From: Roseiarcus sp963779095
GTDB lineage: Bacteria; Pseudomonadota; Alphaproteobacteria; Rhizobiales; Beijerinckiaceae
Length of the DNA: 64,000 nt
Assembly (NCBI GenBank): GCA_963779095.1
Contig: CAVZWU010000012.1
Location: 434,001 to 498,000, forward strand
Direction: 5' to 3'
Part shown: positions 45,116 through 53,792 of the stretch, piece by piece
Numbering within the stretch: position 1 is the stretch's first letter
Layout of the letters: each line of letters opens with the position of its first letter
Notes under the pieces: generated by a model
The model's input: the letters and a program-made list of their open reading frames with translations, nothing else
Database searches by the model: none
What the model was told of the DNA's origin: nothing
Made by a program: the position numbers and the translations under genes

Positions 45116-46998
45116 TCGCCCAGATAGACCTGCCGGACGACCGGATGCGCCCGCACCTCCTCCGCCGTTCCGGTGAGGATCACTTCGCCGGCGTTGAGCA
45201 CGGTCACCCGGTCGCAGAGCGGAAACAGGAACCTCGTCTGGTGCTCGATGATGATCATCGTGACGCCCTGCGCCTTGAGGTGGGTAAGAATTTCGGCGAG
45301 GTGGGCGACCTCGCGCGCCGACAGGCCGGTCGCCGGCTCGTCGAGGACGATGATGTCGGGGCCCGCGACGCAGACTGATGCGAGCTGGGTCAGTTGCTCA
45401 ACGCCATGCGGCACGTCGCCGACCGCCCGCCCGACCCACGCCCCCGCCCCGACCATCTCGAGGGCCTCGCGCGATCGGCCCTCCATCCAGGCTAGGTCGC
45501 GCCGGCCCGACGGCAGAAGCGGCCAGACCGCCGCGCGCTGAACGATGCCCGGCTTGAGGTCGAACAGGCCGACCATCACGTTCTGGACTGGCGTCAATTC
45601 GCGCACGAGTTCGGCCGCCTGAAAAGTTCTGCGCATGCCGAGCCTGGCGCGCTTGCTGGGCGAAGCCCTGTCGACGCGCACTCCCTTGATGAGGGTGACG
45701 CCGGCGAGCGGCTGGAGACGCCCGGCGATGACGTTGGCGAGCGTGCTCTTGCCCGATCCGTTCGGGCCGATAAGGCCATGGATGTGGCCCCGCTTCACCG
45801 CAAGGTCGACGTCGCGCAGAACCCTGAGGCCGGTCCCGTAACTGAACTGGATGCCACGGCACTCGACGGCGTATTCCGACTCCAAAACCCCTGCTTGCGT
45901 CCCGTTCGCGTTTTTGGCGGCGAACTTGCGGAAGAGCCCAGCCTCGGCCGGCGCTTCCGCGCGGCCTGAGGCCGAGACGGCGGGCTCCGCTTCGGACGCG
46001 CCGCTTCCGCCGAGCGCCGCGACGCGCTTGAGGAGACTCATCACCCCGCCCGGCAGCAGGGTCACCGCCAATATTGAAAGCGCGCCATAGGCCATCTCCT
46101 GCAGCCACGGGTTGATGTTGACGAGTGCGGGAAACATCGAGACGAAAGCCGCGCCGATCACCGGCCCCGGAGTCGTGTTGACGCCGCCGATCAGCACCAT
46201 GACGAGAATGTTAAGCGACACCGACCAATCGAATTGCCCCGGGGAAACGACGCCGAGAAACGAGAACAGCCATCCGGCGCCGCCGGCCATCGCGGCGGAG
46301 ACGCCGAACACGCCGATCTTGATCAGCGAGGTGCGCGCGCCCGCCGCCTCGGCGAAGCGCTCCGCGTCGCGTATCGACAAAAGCACCGGGTAGAGCGGCG
46401 AACGGCGAATGCTTGAAACGAAGCCGATGCACAGGAGCAGGGCGAGCATGACGCACCATGCAACCGGCGTCCCGAGCGCCTCTAGGCCTGCGGGGAAGTC
46501 GGGAAACGCGGGACCGAGCAATCCCTGCAATCCGCCGGTGATCTTGAGGTCGGTCGCCAGCACCGTCAGCACGAGGGTGAAAATGAATGTGGTGATGGCG
46601 AAATAGAGCCCGCTCACCCGCAATGACATCGCGCCGACCGCAAGCCCGATCACCCCCGCGACCAGGAGCACGATCAGAAGGACGAGGAAGACGTTCCAGC
46701 CGAGGCTGTTGACGACGATCGTCGTGAAATAGGCGCCGATGGCGAAGAAGCCGCCCTGTCCCAGCGAATAGAGCCCGAGCATGCCGGCGACGAGATCGAG
46801 GCTGATGGCGAGGACGCCAAAGACCGCCGCGACCAGCACCAGGCTTTGGACGCCGAGGTCCGAGCGCGCGACGAGCGCGGTTCCCCCTAGGTAGGCGGCG
46901 ACGAACAGAGCGACGCCGGCCGTCTTGAGCCGAGGCTTAAATCTGGCGCGATCCAGCGCGGGGGTCGCTCGCGGAGCCTCTATGCGATCGGTGGCCAC
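45112..46998 (-). CDS. livM: LivM permease-LivG ATPase fusion of the HAAT ABC transporter
   Basis: A single 628-residue protein. Residues 1-325 are the LivM permease, with about ten helices and GMLGLYSLGQGGFFAIGAYF and GGVNTTPGPVIGAAFV as family motifs. After a linker (about 326-375), residues 376-628 are the LivG ATPase: Walker A GPNGSGKST, RRTFQAAELVRELTPVQNVM, a degenerate signature PHGVEQLTQLA, Walker B IIVLDEPATGLS and H-loop IIIEHQTRFL. The GTG 46998 start lies 9 bp after the livH stop. LivM-LivG fusions occur naturally in this transporter class. Intact. Confidence 0.93.
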   Translation of the reverse strand: MATDRIEAPRATPALDRARFKPRLKTAGVALFVAAYLGGTALVARSDLGVQSLVLVAAVFGVLAISLDLVAGMLGLYSLGQGGFFAIGAYFTTIVVNSLGWNVFLVLLIVLLVAGVIGLAVGAMSLRVSGLYFAITTFIFTLVLTVLATDLKITGGLQGLLGPAFPDFPAGLEALGTPVAWCVMLALLLCIGFVSSIRRSPLYPVLLSIRDAERFAEAAGARTSLIKIGVFGVSAAMAGGAGWLFSFLGVVSPGQFDWSVSLNILVMVLIGGVNTTPGPVIGAAFVSMFPALVNINPWLQEMAYGALSILAVTLLPGGVMSLLKRVAALGGSGASEAEPAVSASGRAEAPAEAGLFRKFAAKNANGTQAGVLESEYAVECRGIQFSYGTGLRVLRDVDLAVKRGHIHGLIGPNGSGKSTLANVIAGRLQPLAGVTLIKGVRVDRASPSKRARLGMRRTFQAAELVRELTPVQNVMVGLFDLKPGIVQRAAVWPLLPSGRRDLAWMEGRSREALEMVGAGAWVGRAVGDVPHGVEQLTQLASVCVAGPDIIVLDEPATGLSAREVAHLAEILTHLKAQGVTMIIIEHQTRFLFPLCDRVTVLNAGEVILTGTAEEVRAHPVVRQVYLGE

Positions 46999-47007
46999 GC
47001 GCTCGCC

Positions 47008-47910
47008 TCAGGCCTGCGCCATGGCGGCGACGCGCCGGCGCGAGCGCAACAGGCTTCCGGCGCTGAACAGGCCGCGCGGTGACACGATCAGAACCGCGAC
47101 GAGGACGATGAACGGAAACCAGTCCGAGGCCTGCGAATTGATCATGGCGTTCGCGCCTTCGGCGCAGACGCCGAGCAGGAGCCCGCCGAACATCGCCGCG
47201 ATTGGTTTTTCGGTGCCCCCGCCGATCATCATCGCGATGAAGCCGAACGTGCCGAACGTGTCCCCGAGATAGGGGTTGGCGAAGGTTGTCGGCCCGATCA
47301 ATAGGCCGGCCACGCCCGCGTAAAGGGCCGAAGCGGCGAAGGCGACGATCGCGACCACCGTCGTGTTGACCCCGACGGCTGTCGCCATTTCCGGATCGGC
47401 CGCGGTCGCCATGCCGATCTTGCCGAACAGCGTGCCGCGCCGCACCAGCTCGAAGCCGACGGTCAGGACCGCGGCGGTCAGGATCGCGATCAGCTGCTGG
47501 CCGGTCAGCACCGCCCCGAAGGCGTGAAAGCTCGTCTCCCGGAACATCTGCGGAAAGGCCTGGGATGTCGGGCCCCAGATATAGGCGGCCGCATTCTCGA
47601 CGATCACCGCAAAGCCCAGGGTGCTCACGAGCCAGCCGAAACTGAAGCGGTTGAACGCCAGGATCGGACGAACCGCGATGAGATAGGAAAGAACCCCGAG
47701 GACGCAGGCGCAGGCGAGGCCAAGCAGCGAGGCGATCCACGTTGGATAACCAGCGGCGGAAACTTCCGCGGTCACCATCACCGCCGCCATCATGATCTGG
47801 CCCTGGGCGAAGTTGATGATGCGGGTGACGTAGAAGGTGATGGCCAGCGCCATCCCGATGAGCCCGTATACGGCCCCAATCGCGACGCCGCTCACCACGA
47901 ACTGAAGCAC
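47008..47910 (-). CDS. livH: HAAT ABC transporter permease LivH
   Basis: A permease of about 300 residues forming the channel with LivM. GTG 47910 (MLQFVVSGVAIGAVYGLIGMAL) is preferred over the upstream TTG because family members start exactly there and AGAGG precedes it. Family motifs: RIINFAQGQIMMAA, GTLFGKIGMATAADPEMATAVGVN (the coupling EAA-like loop facing the ATPases) and YLGDTFGTFGFIAMMIGGGTEKPIAAMFGG. First gene of the livH-livMG-livF operon, divergent from livK. Confidence 0.93.
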   Translation of the reverse strand: MLQFVVSGVAIGAVYGLIGMALAITFYVTRIINFAQGQIMMAAVMVTAEVSAAGYPTWIASLLGLACACVLGVLSYLIAVRPILAFNRFSFGWLVSTLGFAVIVENAAAYIWGPTSQAFPQMFRETSFHAFGAVLTGQQLIAILTAAVLTVGFELVRRGTLFGKIGMATAADPEMATAVGVNTTVVAIVAFAASALYAGVAGLLIGPTTFANPYLGDTFGTFGFIAMMIGGGTEKPIAAMFGGLLLGVCAEGANAMINSQASDWFPFIVLVAVLIVSPRGLFSAGSLLRSRRRVAAMAQA

Positions 47911-48477
47911 TGACCTCTTCCTCGGCGTCCCGCGCAAAGTTCGGCGCCGGCGCGCTTCTCACGGCGCTTGGCCGGACGCGGCCGGGCGGCTGCAGGCTTC
48001 GCCGCCGCCGCGAACGCGTCGCTCAAACTATCACGTTTCGGCGGCCAAGCGAGTCAGCGGGCCCAAGCGGAGTAGCTAGCCGCTAGGCTACGCGAGCAGC
48101 AACGAATAGGTCTGACATAACAGGTATGTGCGCATGGGCCGAAAACGCGCCAGGCGGGGCGGGCGGCGCTCAGGAAACCGAGTTTCATCCGCACCGGGCG
48201 GAGGATCAACCGCGGCGCGCGCCGCTTGATCGCCGGCCAAAATAGCATAGTCATTTCTTGCGCTTAAAGGACCGCGGGCAGCGGCTTGAGTTTCCGCTCG
48301 CGCCTGCGCGCAGGCGCGAGCGATCGGCCCATCGCGGGCCGTTCGCGATCGTTTTTTTCCGGTTATCGTTGCTTTGACAACACCTGCGATCTGCGCGACG
48401 AAAACGCAAGTCTGACGGCATGTCGACGTTTGCGCGCGACTTAAAGCCGCGCGTTCTTGAGGGAGGGAGCAAGGCTC
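47911..48477. other. Divergent regulatory region between livH and livK
   Basis: 567 bp without a credible gene. The only strong structure is the perfect palindrome at 48295-48322. Promoters for both directions must lie here, but no confident -35/-10 pair was identified. Confidence 0.5.
48295..48322. repeat. Perfect 28-bp palindrome upstream of livK
   Basis: CGCTCGCGCCTGCG followed by its exact reverse complement CGCAGGCGCGAGCG, with no loop. It lies 156 bp before livK. It could be a cruciform, an operator or a REP unit; no T-run follows, so it is not a terminator. Confidence 0.75.
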
Positions 48478-49641
48478 ATGAAAGCCACCATTTGGGCGGC
48501 GCTCGCCGCCACGACCGCGCTATGCGCAGCGCAAAGTCCGGCCCTCGCCGCCGGAGAACCATACCTCATCGGCCTCATCGCAGGAACGACCGGCGCCTAC
48601 GGGTCGACCGGCGTTGCAACCGTCAACGGCGCGCAGATGGCGGTCGACAAGATCAACGCCTCAGGCGGCGTGCTCGGCCGCCAGCTCAAGCTCGACCCCC
48701 ACAACGACGAAGCGTCCGCGACGCTCTCCGGGCAATTGTACGAGAAGCTCATCGCGGCTGGCGCGATCGCGATCGCGGGTTCGCCCGACACCGGTCCGGT
48801 CACCGCCCAGCTTGCGGTCAGGCACAAGTTCCCGACGATCGGCGTCGTCGACGACGGCGGTCTCACCGTCAACACCAAAGGGCCGAACGGTCCGCCGAAC
48901 CCCTGGGTGTTCGACTTCGGCCTCAACACCTTCGCCTGGGGCGAGAAGATCGGCGAATACGCGCTCAAGCATTGCCCCGAAGGCATCGCGGTCCTGCATG
49001 ATCCCTCGACTTATGGGCAGGGCGGGCTCTATGGCATCCAGCTTGCCTATGACAAGGCCGGCAAGAAGATCGGCATCGACCACACGATCACCGAGAACTG
49101 GTCGACCGGCGCGACCATCGGCCTCATGCCCGAGGTCAACGCCGCCAAGGCCGCGGGCATCAAATGCATCGACGCGTGGCTGACGCCGCAGGACCAGGCC
49201 GCCTTCGTCCAGGACCTGCATTCAGCGGGCTATAACGCCATCGTCTTCGGCAATGACGAGACCAACGCCGACGACACCTTCTCGAAGCTTGCCGGCGATC
49301 TGGCCAACGGCACGATCAGCGCGGTGCTCACCTCCGATCTCCATCCGAGCCCCGAGCTCACGGCGTTCCGCGAAGAATACAAGAAGCGCTTCAATATCGA
49401 CCCGACCCCGTTCGCGGAGACGAGCTACGACAGCATCATGATGCTGGCGCAGGTGGTCAAAGACACGAAGTCGGTGAAGCCGGCGGACCTGCAGAAGGGA
49501 TTCAACTCGGTCAAGAACTTCAAGGGCATCACCGGCGATCTCGGCTTCTCCGAGAAGAACCACATCACGATCAACGCCGACCAGCTGACGCTGGTCAAAT
49601 ATGACGCCGCCGCCAAGCAGTGGGTCGAGGTGAAGGACTGA
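48478..49641 (+). CDS. livK: HAAT ABC transporter periplasmic substrate-binding protein, LivK type
   Basis: A 387-residue precursor with a Sec signal peptide (MKATIWAALAATTALCAAQSPALAA). The mature part starts PYLIGLIAGTTGAYGSTG, followed by AVDKINASGGVLGRQLKL, typical of Peripla_BP_6 binding proteins. The cleft residues around PDTGPVTAQLAV and DPSTYGQGGLYG do not identify the ligand. ATG 48478 is preceded by GGAGG. It is transcribed divergently from livH-livMG-livF and supplies that importer. Confidence 0.93.
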   Translation: MKATIWAALAATTALCAAQSPALAAGEPYLIGLIAGTTGAYGSTGVATVNGAQMAVDKINASGGVLGRQLKLDPHNDEASATLSGQLYEKLIAAGAIAIAGSPDTGPVTAQLAVRHKFPTIGVVDDGGLTVNTKGPNGPPNPWVFDFGLNTFAWGEKIGEYALKHCPEGIAVLHDPSTYGQGGLYGIQLAYDKAGKKIGIDHTITENWSTGATIGLMPEVNAAKAAGIKCIDAWLTPQDQAAFVQDLHSAGYNAIVFGNDETNADDTFSKLAGDLANGTISAVLTSDLHPSPELTAFREEYKKRFNIDPTPFAETSYDSIMMLAQVVKDTKSVKPADLQKGFNSVKNFKGITGDLGFSEKNHITINADQLTLVKYDAAAKQWVEVKD

Positions 49642-49760
49642 AGCATGCGGGCGGATGCCGGCCCGCGCTCTCCCGGCGGGACGCGCTCCTGGCCATCGCA
49701 GGACAGGCTTCCGTGACAGGGGCGCCGCCCTGGCCCCTGTCCACGGTTACCAATCGCAAA

Positions 49761-50645
49761 CTAGATCACGACCTTCCAGGCTTCCGGCATAAGCTGGAAC
49801 CCGCCTCCGTTGGGGACGAGATGGGCGAAGCCCGGCAGGTGCAGATGCCCGCCGGTCACCAGCAGGCGCTCCTTCGCGACATAATCGAAAATCTTGAAGC
49901 GGTTCTCCGCCGCCAGCGGTTCGCTGATGTCGAACTCGCTCGTGACCTCGGGCCGGGGAATTTGGATCTCCGGCACATGGACGGTGTCTCCCCACATCAC
50001 CAGGCTCTCGCCGGCGGAATCCAGGCGATAGCCGCAATGTCCGGGCGTATGGCCAGGAAGCGGCAGCTGAGTCACGCCGGCGGCGACGCTCCCGCCCTGG
50101 CTTGGACGAAACCTTTCGCGATAGGCTTCGAGCACCCGGTCGGCGGAATCGAGATAGGGCGTCGCCGCGGCCGACCGGCCGTCGCGAAGGGTCTTGTCCG
50201 ACCAGAACGCGATCTCATCCTTGTGCACGATCACTTCCGCGCGCGGAAAGGCCGGCTTTCCCTCCGTATCCAAAAGGCCGCTCGTATGGTCAGGATGGAT
50301 GTGGGTCACGAGCACGGTGTCGAAGTCGTCGGGCTTGAAACCCGCGGCGCGCAGGTTCTCCGGCAGCCGCCCCATGGAATAGACGGTGGTCGAACCGCCG
50401 CCCGAATCGACAAGAATCGTATTGCGGTCAGTCTGGATGACGAAGGCGTTGACGGTCAGCCGCGGCGGCCCGTCGCGGAAGGCGGCGCGCATCAGCCCCT
50501 GAAAGTCGTCGAGGCGCGCGCCTCGCAGGATCTCGAAGTTGATGTCGAGGAAGCCGTCGTTGATCGTCGTGACAAGCGCGTCGCCGATGCGGCGCCGATA
50601 AACGCCTGGCGTCTGCTTGTCGGTCTTAGCCGTCGGATTGGTCAT
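49761..50645 (-). CDS. Metallo-beta-lactamase-fold hydrolase (MBL 1)
   Basis: A 294-residue cytosolic binuclear-zinc hydrolase. Motif HIHPDH (HxHxDH) is preceded by TILVDSGGG, then LPLPGHTPGHCGYRL (third His), VMWGDTVH (bridging Asp) and LLVTGGHLHLPGFAH (last His). All ligands are present. The pattern is close to the quorum-quenching lactonase/organophosphorus-hydrolase-like MBL group. No N-terminal signal. It is convergent with livK (119 bp apart). One of three MBL hydrolases in the cluster; probably hydrolyses a lactone or ester (inference). Confidence 0.9.
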   Translation of the reverse strand: MTNPTAKTDKQTPGVYRRRIGDALVTTINDGFLDINFEILRGARLDDFQGLMRAAFRDGPPRLTVNAFVIQTDRNTILVDSGGGSTTVYSMGRLPENLRAAGFKPDDFDTVLVTHIHPDHTSGLLDTEGKPAFPRAEVIVHKDEIAFWSDKTLRDGRSAAATPYLDSADRVLEAYRERFRPSQGGSVAAGVTQLPLPGHTPGHCGYRLDSAGESLVMWGDTVHVPEIQIPRPEVTSEFDISEPLAAENRFKIFDYVAKERLLVTGGHLHLPGFAHLVPNGGGFQLMPEAWKVVI

Positions 50646-50902
50646 GTCGTCTCCTCCCGGTCAGAGACTCTCGGGTCCTTGATCTATCCCGCATTTTGCC
50701 ATCGCCGGCGGCGAAGTGAAATGCACCGGCCGCCCAAAATCGCTATAACTGTTATCCGCCGGATTCGAATGCCTCGCGAAGCGCCGCGTTGCTAGCGTCA
50801 AGGTAAGCAGGGCGCGACCGGCGACGCCCGGTCCACGCGCGCTGGCGCCGGGCGAGAAGCGCGACGCGGACGGAGGTCCCGCCAACCAGGAGGGAGGCGC
50901 GC
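50646..50902. other. Divergent intergenic region
   Basis: 257 bp between MBL 1 (minus strand) and the small helical protein (plus strand). Promoters of both units must be here. Nothing else is recognised. Confidence 0.4.
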
Positions 50903-51354
50903 TTGAGTTTGGCCGACCCGCTCGCGCGCTATATGTGCGAGGCCGAGCCTCTTCACGATCTTTTGCGCCGGGGCCTGATCCAGCTCTCGGGCTTCCTGCT
51001 TAAGCGTACGCTCGCTGGCCCCCGCGCGATTGTCGACTACGCGCCTCTGGAGGCCGCTCGCGAAAGAATTCGCGAAGCGGCCGAAGCCCTCGGCGCCCTG
51101 CGCGCGCCGACATGGAGGCGGCGCACCATCGAAGCCATCTGGACGCCGCGCTCGCCGCGCTCGAGAGCGCGCTCACGGCGAGCCTGTCCACGACCGACCG
51201 GGACGGAGACGCGCTCTTCCATTTCGTTGAGGAAGCCGAGCGGCACCTGCGAGCCGTGGGACGGACAACGCCCGGATTCGAAACTGTCGATTTCAGGCAG
51301 GCATGCTGCGCGATGCATCGCGCCGTCGCCTTTGAAGCGCGGCTCGCCGGCTAG
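50903..51354 (+). pseudogene. Small helical protein upstream of MBL 2, one frameshift
   Basis: TTG 50903 has GGAGG five bases upstream. The first frame gives DPLARYMCEAEPLHDLLRRGLIQLS and LEAARERIREAAEALGALRAP. At about 51105 the frame shifts to MEAAHHRSHLDAALAALESALTASL, FHFVEEAERHLRAVGRTTPGFETVDFRQACCAMH, ending at TAG 51354. Read as one product it is a protein of about 150 residues, mostly helical, of no family that I recognise. The original long frame would otherwise run into MBL 2 as a false fusion. It lies 26 bp before MBL 2, so probably in the same operon. Confidence 0.5.
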
Positions 51355-51379
51355 CGGCGACGAACGGCGAGGAAGGGTC

Positions 51380-52258
51380 ATGGGCAAATATTCGATCTGG
51401 GTGCTCGACTACGCCGCGGTGAACAAGTTTCCGCAGAGCGTCATGCTCTATGGCCCGCAATATGCCGGCGTCCGCAACCTGCCCTACGCCTATGTGCTGA
51501 TCAAAGGGCAAGGGCAAGTGATCCTCGTCGACACCGGCTACGACCACAAGGAATACGGCAAGTACCTCGCCGATCTCTACGGCGTCTCGAACTGGCATTC
51601 GGCGTCGGAAGTTCTCGCGGAATGCGGGGTCACGCCGGCCGACGTGACGACGGTTCTGATCACCCACGCGCATTTCGATCACATGGGCGGGCTCGACCTC
51701 TTTCCCAACGCCAAGTTCTATATCCAGAAGCGGGAGATCGATAAGTGGGTCTGGGCGCTGACGCTTGGACCGGAATTTCGCTTTCTTGTCGGCGCCGCCG
51801 ATCCGGCCGACATCGTCAAGGCGACGCGGCTCGCGCGAGAGGGCCGCATGATCGCGGTCGACGGCGACCTCGAGGACGTCCTGCCCGGCGTCGATCTCCA
51901 TCTTGCGGCCGACACCCACACCTATGGCTCGATGTACGTGACCGTGCGCAACGACGGGGCGCGCGAGAGCGAGGACGCCTTCGTCCTCGCCGGCGATCTC
52001 ATCTACACCTACGACAATCTCACCGGGCTCGATAAGAACGATCCTCAGCTCGTGCCGATCGGCCTGGCGACGGGCAGCCAGTCGAACCTCCTGTTCACGA
52101 GCGCCGACATGCTGAAAGCCGTTGGCGGCGAGCACAAGCGCGTCATTCCGGTGCACGAGGATCGGCTCAAGACCGTCTTTCCTTCGCGCGCGACGGCGGC
52201 AGGCCTGCACGTCGTCGAGCTTGCTCTCGCGGATGGCGAGACGAGCCGCGTCGCCTGA
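51380..52258 (+). CDS. Metallo-beta-lactamase-fold hydrolase, lactonase-like (MBL 2)
   Basis: A 292-residue hydrolase. ATG 51380 has GGAAGGG upstream and starts MGKYSIWVLDYAAVNKFPQS. Motifs: ILVDTGYDHKEYG, HAHFDHMGG (HxHxDH), LAADTHTYGSMYV (His), FVLAGDLIYTYDNL (Asp), and a final VIPVHEDRL (His). It resembles N-acyl-homoserine-lactonase-family proteins found in catabolic clusters. It heads a plus-strand gene series with a beta-hydroxyacid dehydrogenase, decarboxylase-like protein and aldehyde dehydrogenase, so ring-opening of a lactone is a reasonable guess. Confidence 0.88.
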   Translation: MGKYSIWVLDYAAVNKFPQSVMLYGPQYAGVRNLPYAYVLIKGQGQVILVDTGYDHKEYGKYLADLYGVSNWHSASEVLAECGVTPADVTTVLITHAHFDHMGGLDLFPNAKFYIQKREIDKWVWALTLGPEFRFLVGAADPADIVKATRLAREGRMIAVDGDLEDVLPGVDLHLAADTHTYGSMYVTVRNDGARESEDAFVLAGDLIYTYDNLTGLDKNDPQLVPIGLATGSQSNLLFTSADMLKAVGGEHKRVIPVHEDRLKTVFPSRATAAGLHVVELALADGETSRVA

Positions 52259-52426
52259 CATAGGGCTGTCGCGCGACCGGCGCGAGCCGCCCCGCCATGC
52301 TGCAACCAAGATATTTCTGTTATGTCGAGGCTGGCGGTGCGGCTCCGAGGCTAGTCGGCTAGGCTTTGGAACGAATGACAAGCTCGGGCAGTTCACCCGA
52401 GCGTAATCGCGCAAGGATCACGCGGG

Positions 52427-53314
52427 ATGGCGACGCCAAGGATCGGCTTTATCGGACTCGGGCGAATGGGCGGCCCGATGAGCCTGCGACTGATCAACGC
52501 CGGCTTCGATCTCGTGGTCTTCGACACAAATCCGGAAGCCTCGGCGCCGCAGAAGAACGCGGGCGCAGGCGTCGCCTCCTCGTCCAAAGAGGTCTTCGAT
52601 TCGGTTGATCTCGCGTTCGTGAGTCTTCCAACGCCCGACATTGTCGAAAAGGTGGTCCTTGGCGGCGTCGGGCAGGGCTCGCGCGTCAAGACCGTCGTCG
52701 ATCTGTCGACGAGCGGGCCCGGCATGGCGACGCGGGTGTCGAAGGGCCTCGAGCCTAATGGCGTCGGATGGATCGATGCGCCGGTGTCCGGCGGCGTCGC
52801 CGGCGCCAAGAACGGGACGCTGGCCGTGATGGCTTCCGGCCCGCGCGCGACGTTTGAGATCGCCGAGCCGCTGCTCAAGAATTTCGGCAAGGTCTTCTTT
52901 GTCGGCGAGAAGGCCGGCCTCGCCCAGGTCGCAAAGCTCGGCAACAATTTGCTGGCCGCGGCCGCGCTGGTCGTTTCCTCCGAAGCTTTGGTGATGGGCG
53001 TCAAGGCCGGGATCGATCCGAAGGTCATGCTCGACATCATCAACGCCGGCAGCGGCCGCAACAGCGCGACGCAGGACAAGTTTCCGAAATCGATTCTGCC
53101 TGGCACATTTGATTTCGGCTTCGCGACCGGACTTTCCTACAAGGATGTGCGTCTGTGCGTCGACGAAGCGGAGAGTCTCGGCGTGCCGATGGTGGCCGGC
53201 GCGGCGGTGCGCCAGATGCTCGCCGTCACCAACGCGAGGTTCGGGCCGACGTCGGACTTCACCTCGATCATCCGCGTCGTGGAGGAATGGGCGGGCGTCG
53301 AGGTCAGGGGCTGA
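52427..53314 (+). CDS. Beta-hydroxyacid dehydrogenase (3-hydroxyisobutyrate dehydrogenase family)
   Basis: A 295-residue NAD(P)-dependent dehydrogenase. Rossmann motif RIGFIGLGRMGGPM at 5-18, substrate-binding DAPVSGGVAGAKNGTL at about 121-136, and the catalytic Lys in VAKLGNNLLAAAALVVSSEAL. The family oxidises 3-hydroxyisobutyrate, tartronate semialdehyde, 2-(hydroxymethyl)glutarate and similar acids. Placed between a lactonase-like hydrolase and an aldehyde dehydrogenase, it probably makes the aldehyde that the latter consumes. Start ATG 52427. Confidence 0.92.
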   Translation: MATPRIGFIGLGRMGGPMSLRLINAGFDLVVFDTNPEASAPQKNAGAGVASSSKEVFDSVDLAFVSLPTPDIVEKVVLGGVGQGSRVKTVVDLSTSGPGMATRVSKGLEPNGVGWIDAPVSGGVAGAKNGTLAVMASGPRATFEIAEPLLKNFGKVFFVGEKAGLAQVAKLGNNLLAAAALVVSSEALVMGVKAGIDPKVMLDIINAGSGRNSATQDKFPKSILPGTFDFGFATGLSYKDVRLCVDEAESLGVPMVAGAAVRQMLAVTNARFGPTSDFTSIIRVVEEWAGVEVRG

Positions 53315-53377
53315 ATCGAGTCAGGCGCCCGCGCGAACGACGTTCGCCGCTGAGCCTTGGGACACTGGAGAAACGAA

Positions 53378-53761
53378 ATGAACAAGGAAATGTTCGACCG
53401 CGGCCTTGCGATTCGCAAGAAGGTGCTCGGCGCCGAATTCGTCGAGAAGTCGCTGGCCACGGCGGACGAGTTCAACATGCCGATGCAGGAGCTGACGACC
53501 GAATATTGCTGGGGCGCCGTCTGGGGGCGCGAGGGCCTGCCCCACAAGACGCGCAGCATGCTCAATCTGGCGATGATCAGCTGCCTCAACCGGCCGCACG
53601 AGCTCAAGATGCATGTCAAAGGCGCGCTGAAGAACGGCGTCACCAAGGACGAGATCCGCGAAGTCTTCCTGCAGGTGGCGATCTACGCCGGCATTCCCGC
53701 CGGCGTCGATTCCTTCCGCGTCGCCCGCGAGGCGTTCGCCGAAGTCGAGAAGGGCGCCTGA
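53378..53761 (+). CDS. Carboxymuconolactone-decarboxylase-like (AhpD fold) protein
   Basis: A 127-residue protein of the CMD/AhpD family. WGAVWGREGLPHKTRSMLNLAMISCLNRPHELKMHVKGALKNGVT and EVFLQVAIYAGIPAGVDSFRVA are typical of PcaC-like proteins of catabolic clusters. The PcaC active-site region is present, but no other protocatechuate genes occur, so the true substrate is probably different. ATG 53378 has GGAGAAACGAA upstream. 31 bp before the aldehyde dehydrogenase gene. Confidence 0.88.
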   Translation: MNKEMFDRGLAIRKKVLGAEFVEKSLATADEFNMPMQELTTEYCWGAVWGREGLPHKTRSMLNLAMISCLNRPHELKMHVKGALKNGVTKDEIREVFLQVAIYAGIPAGVDSFRVAREAFAEVEKGA

Positions 53762-53792
53762 CGCGGCAGGCTCAGGCGCGGAGATTGAGCTC

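Noticed and set aside
50903..52258. A 451-codon frame that would fuse an N-terminal domain to MBL 2
   Set aside because: The middle part (Arg/Ser-rich) is out of frame with the real small protein. MBL 2 has its own ATG and ribosome site at 51380.
53378..53761. Genuine protocatechuate-pathway pcaC
   Set aside because: No other pca gene is nearby, and the CMD/AhpD fold is shared by many enzymes, so the symbol was withheld.
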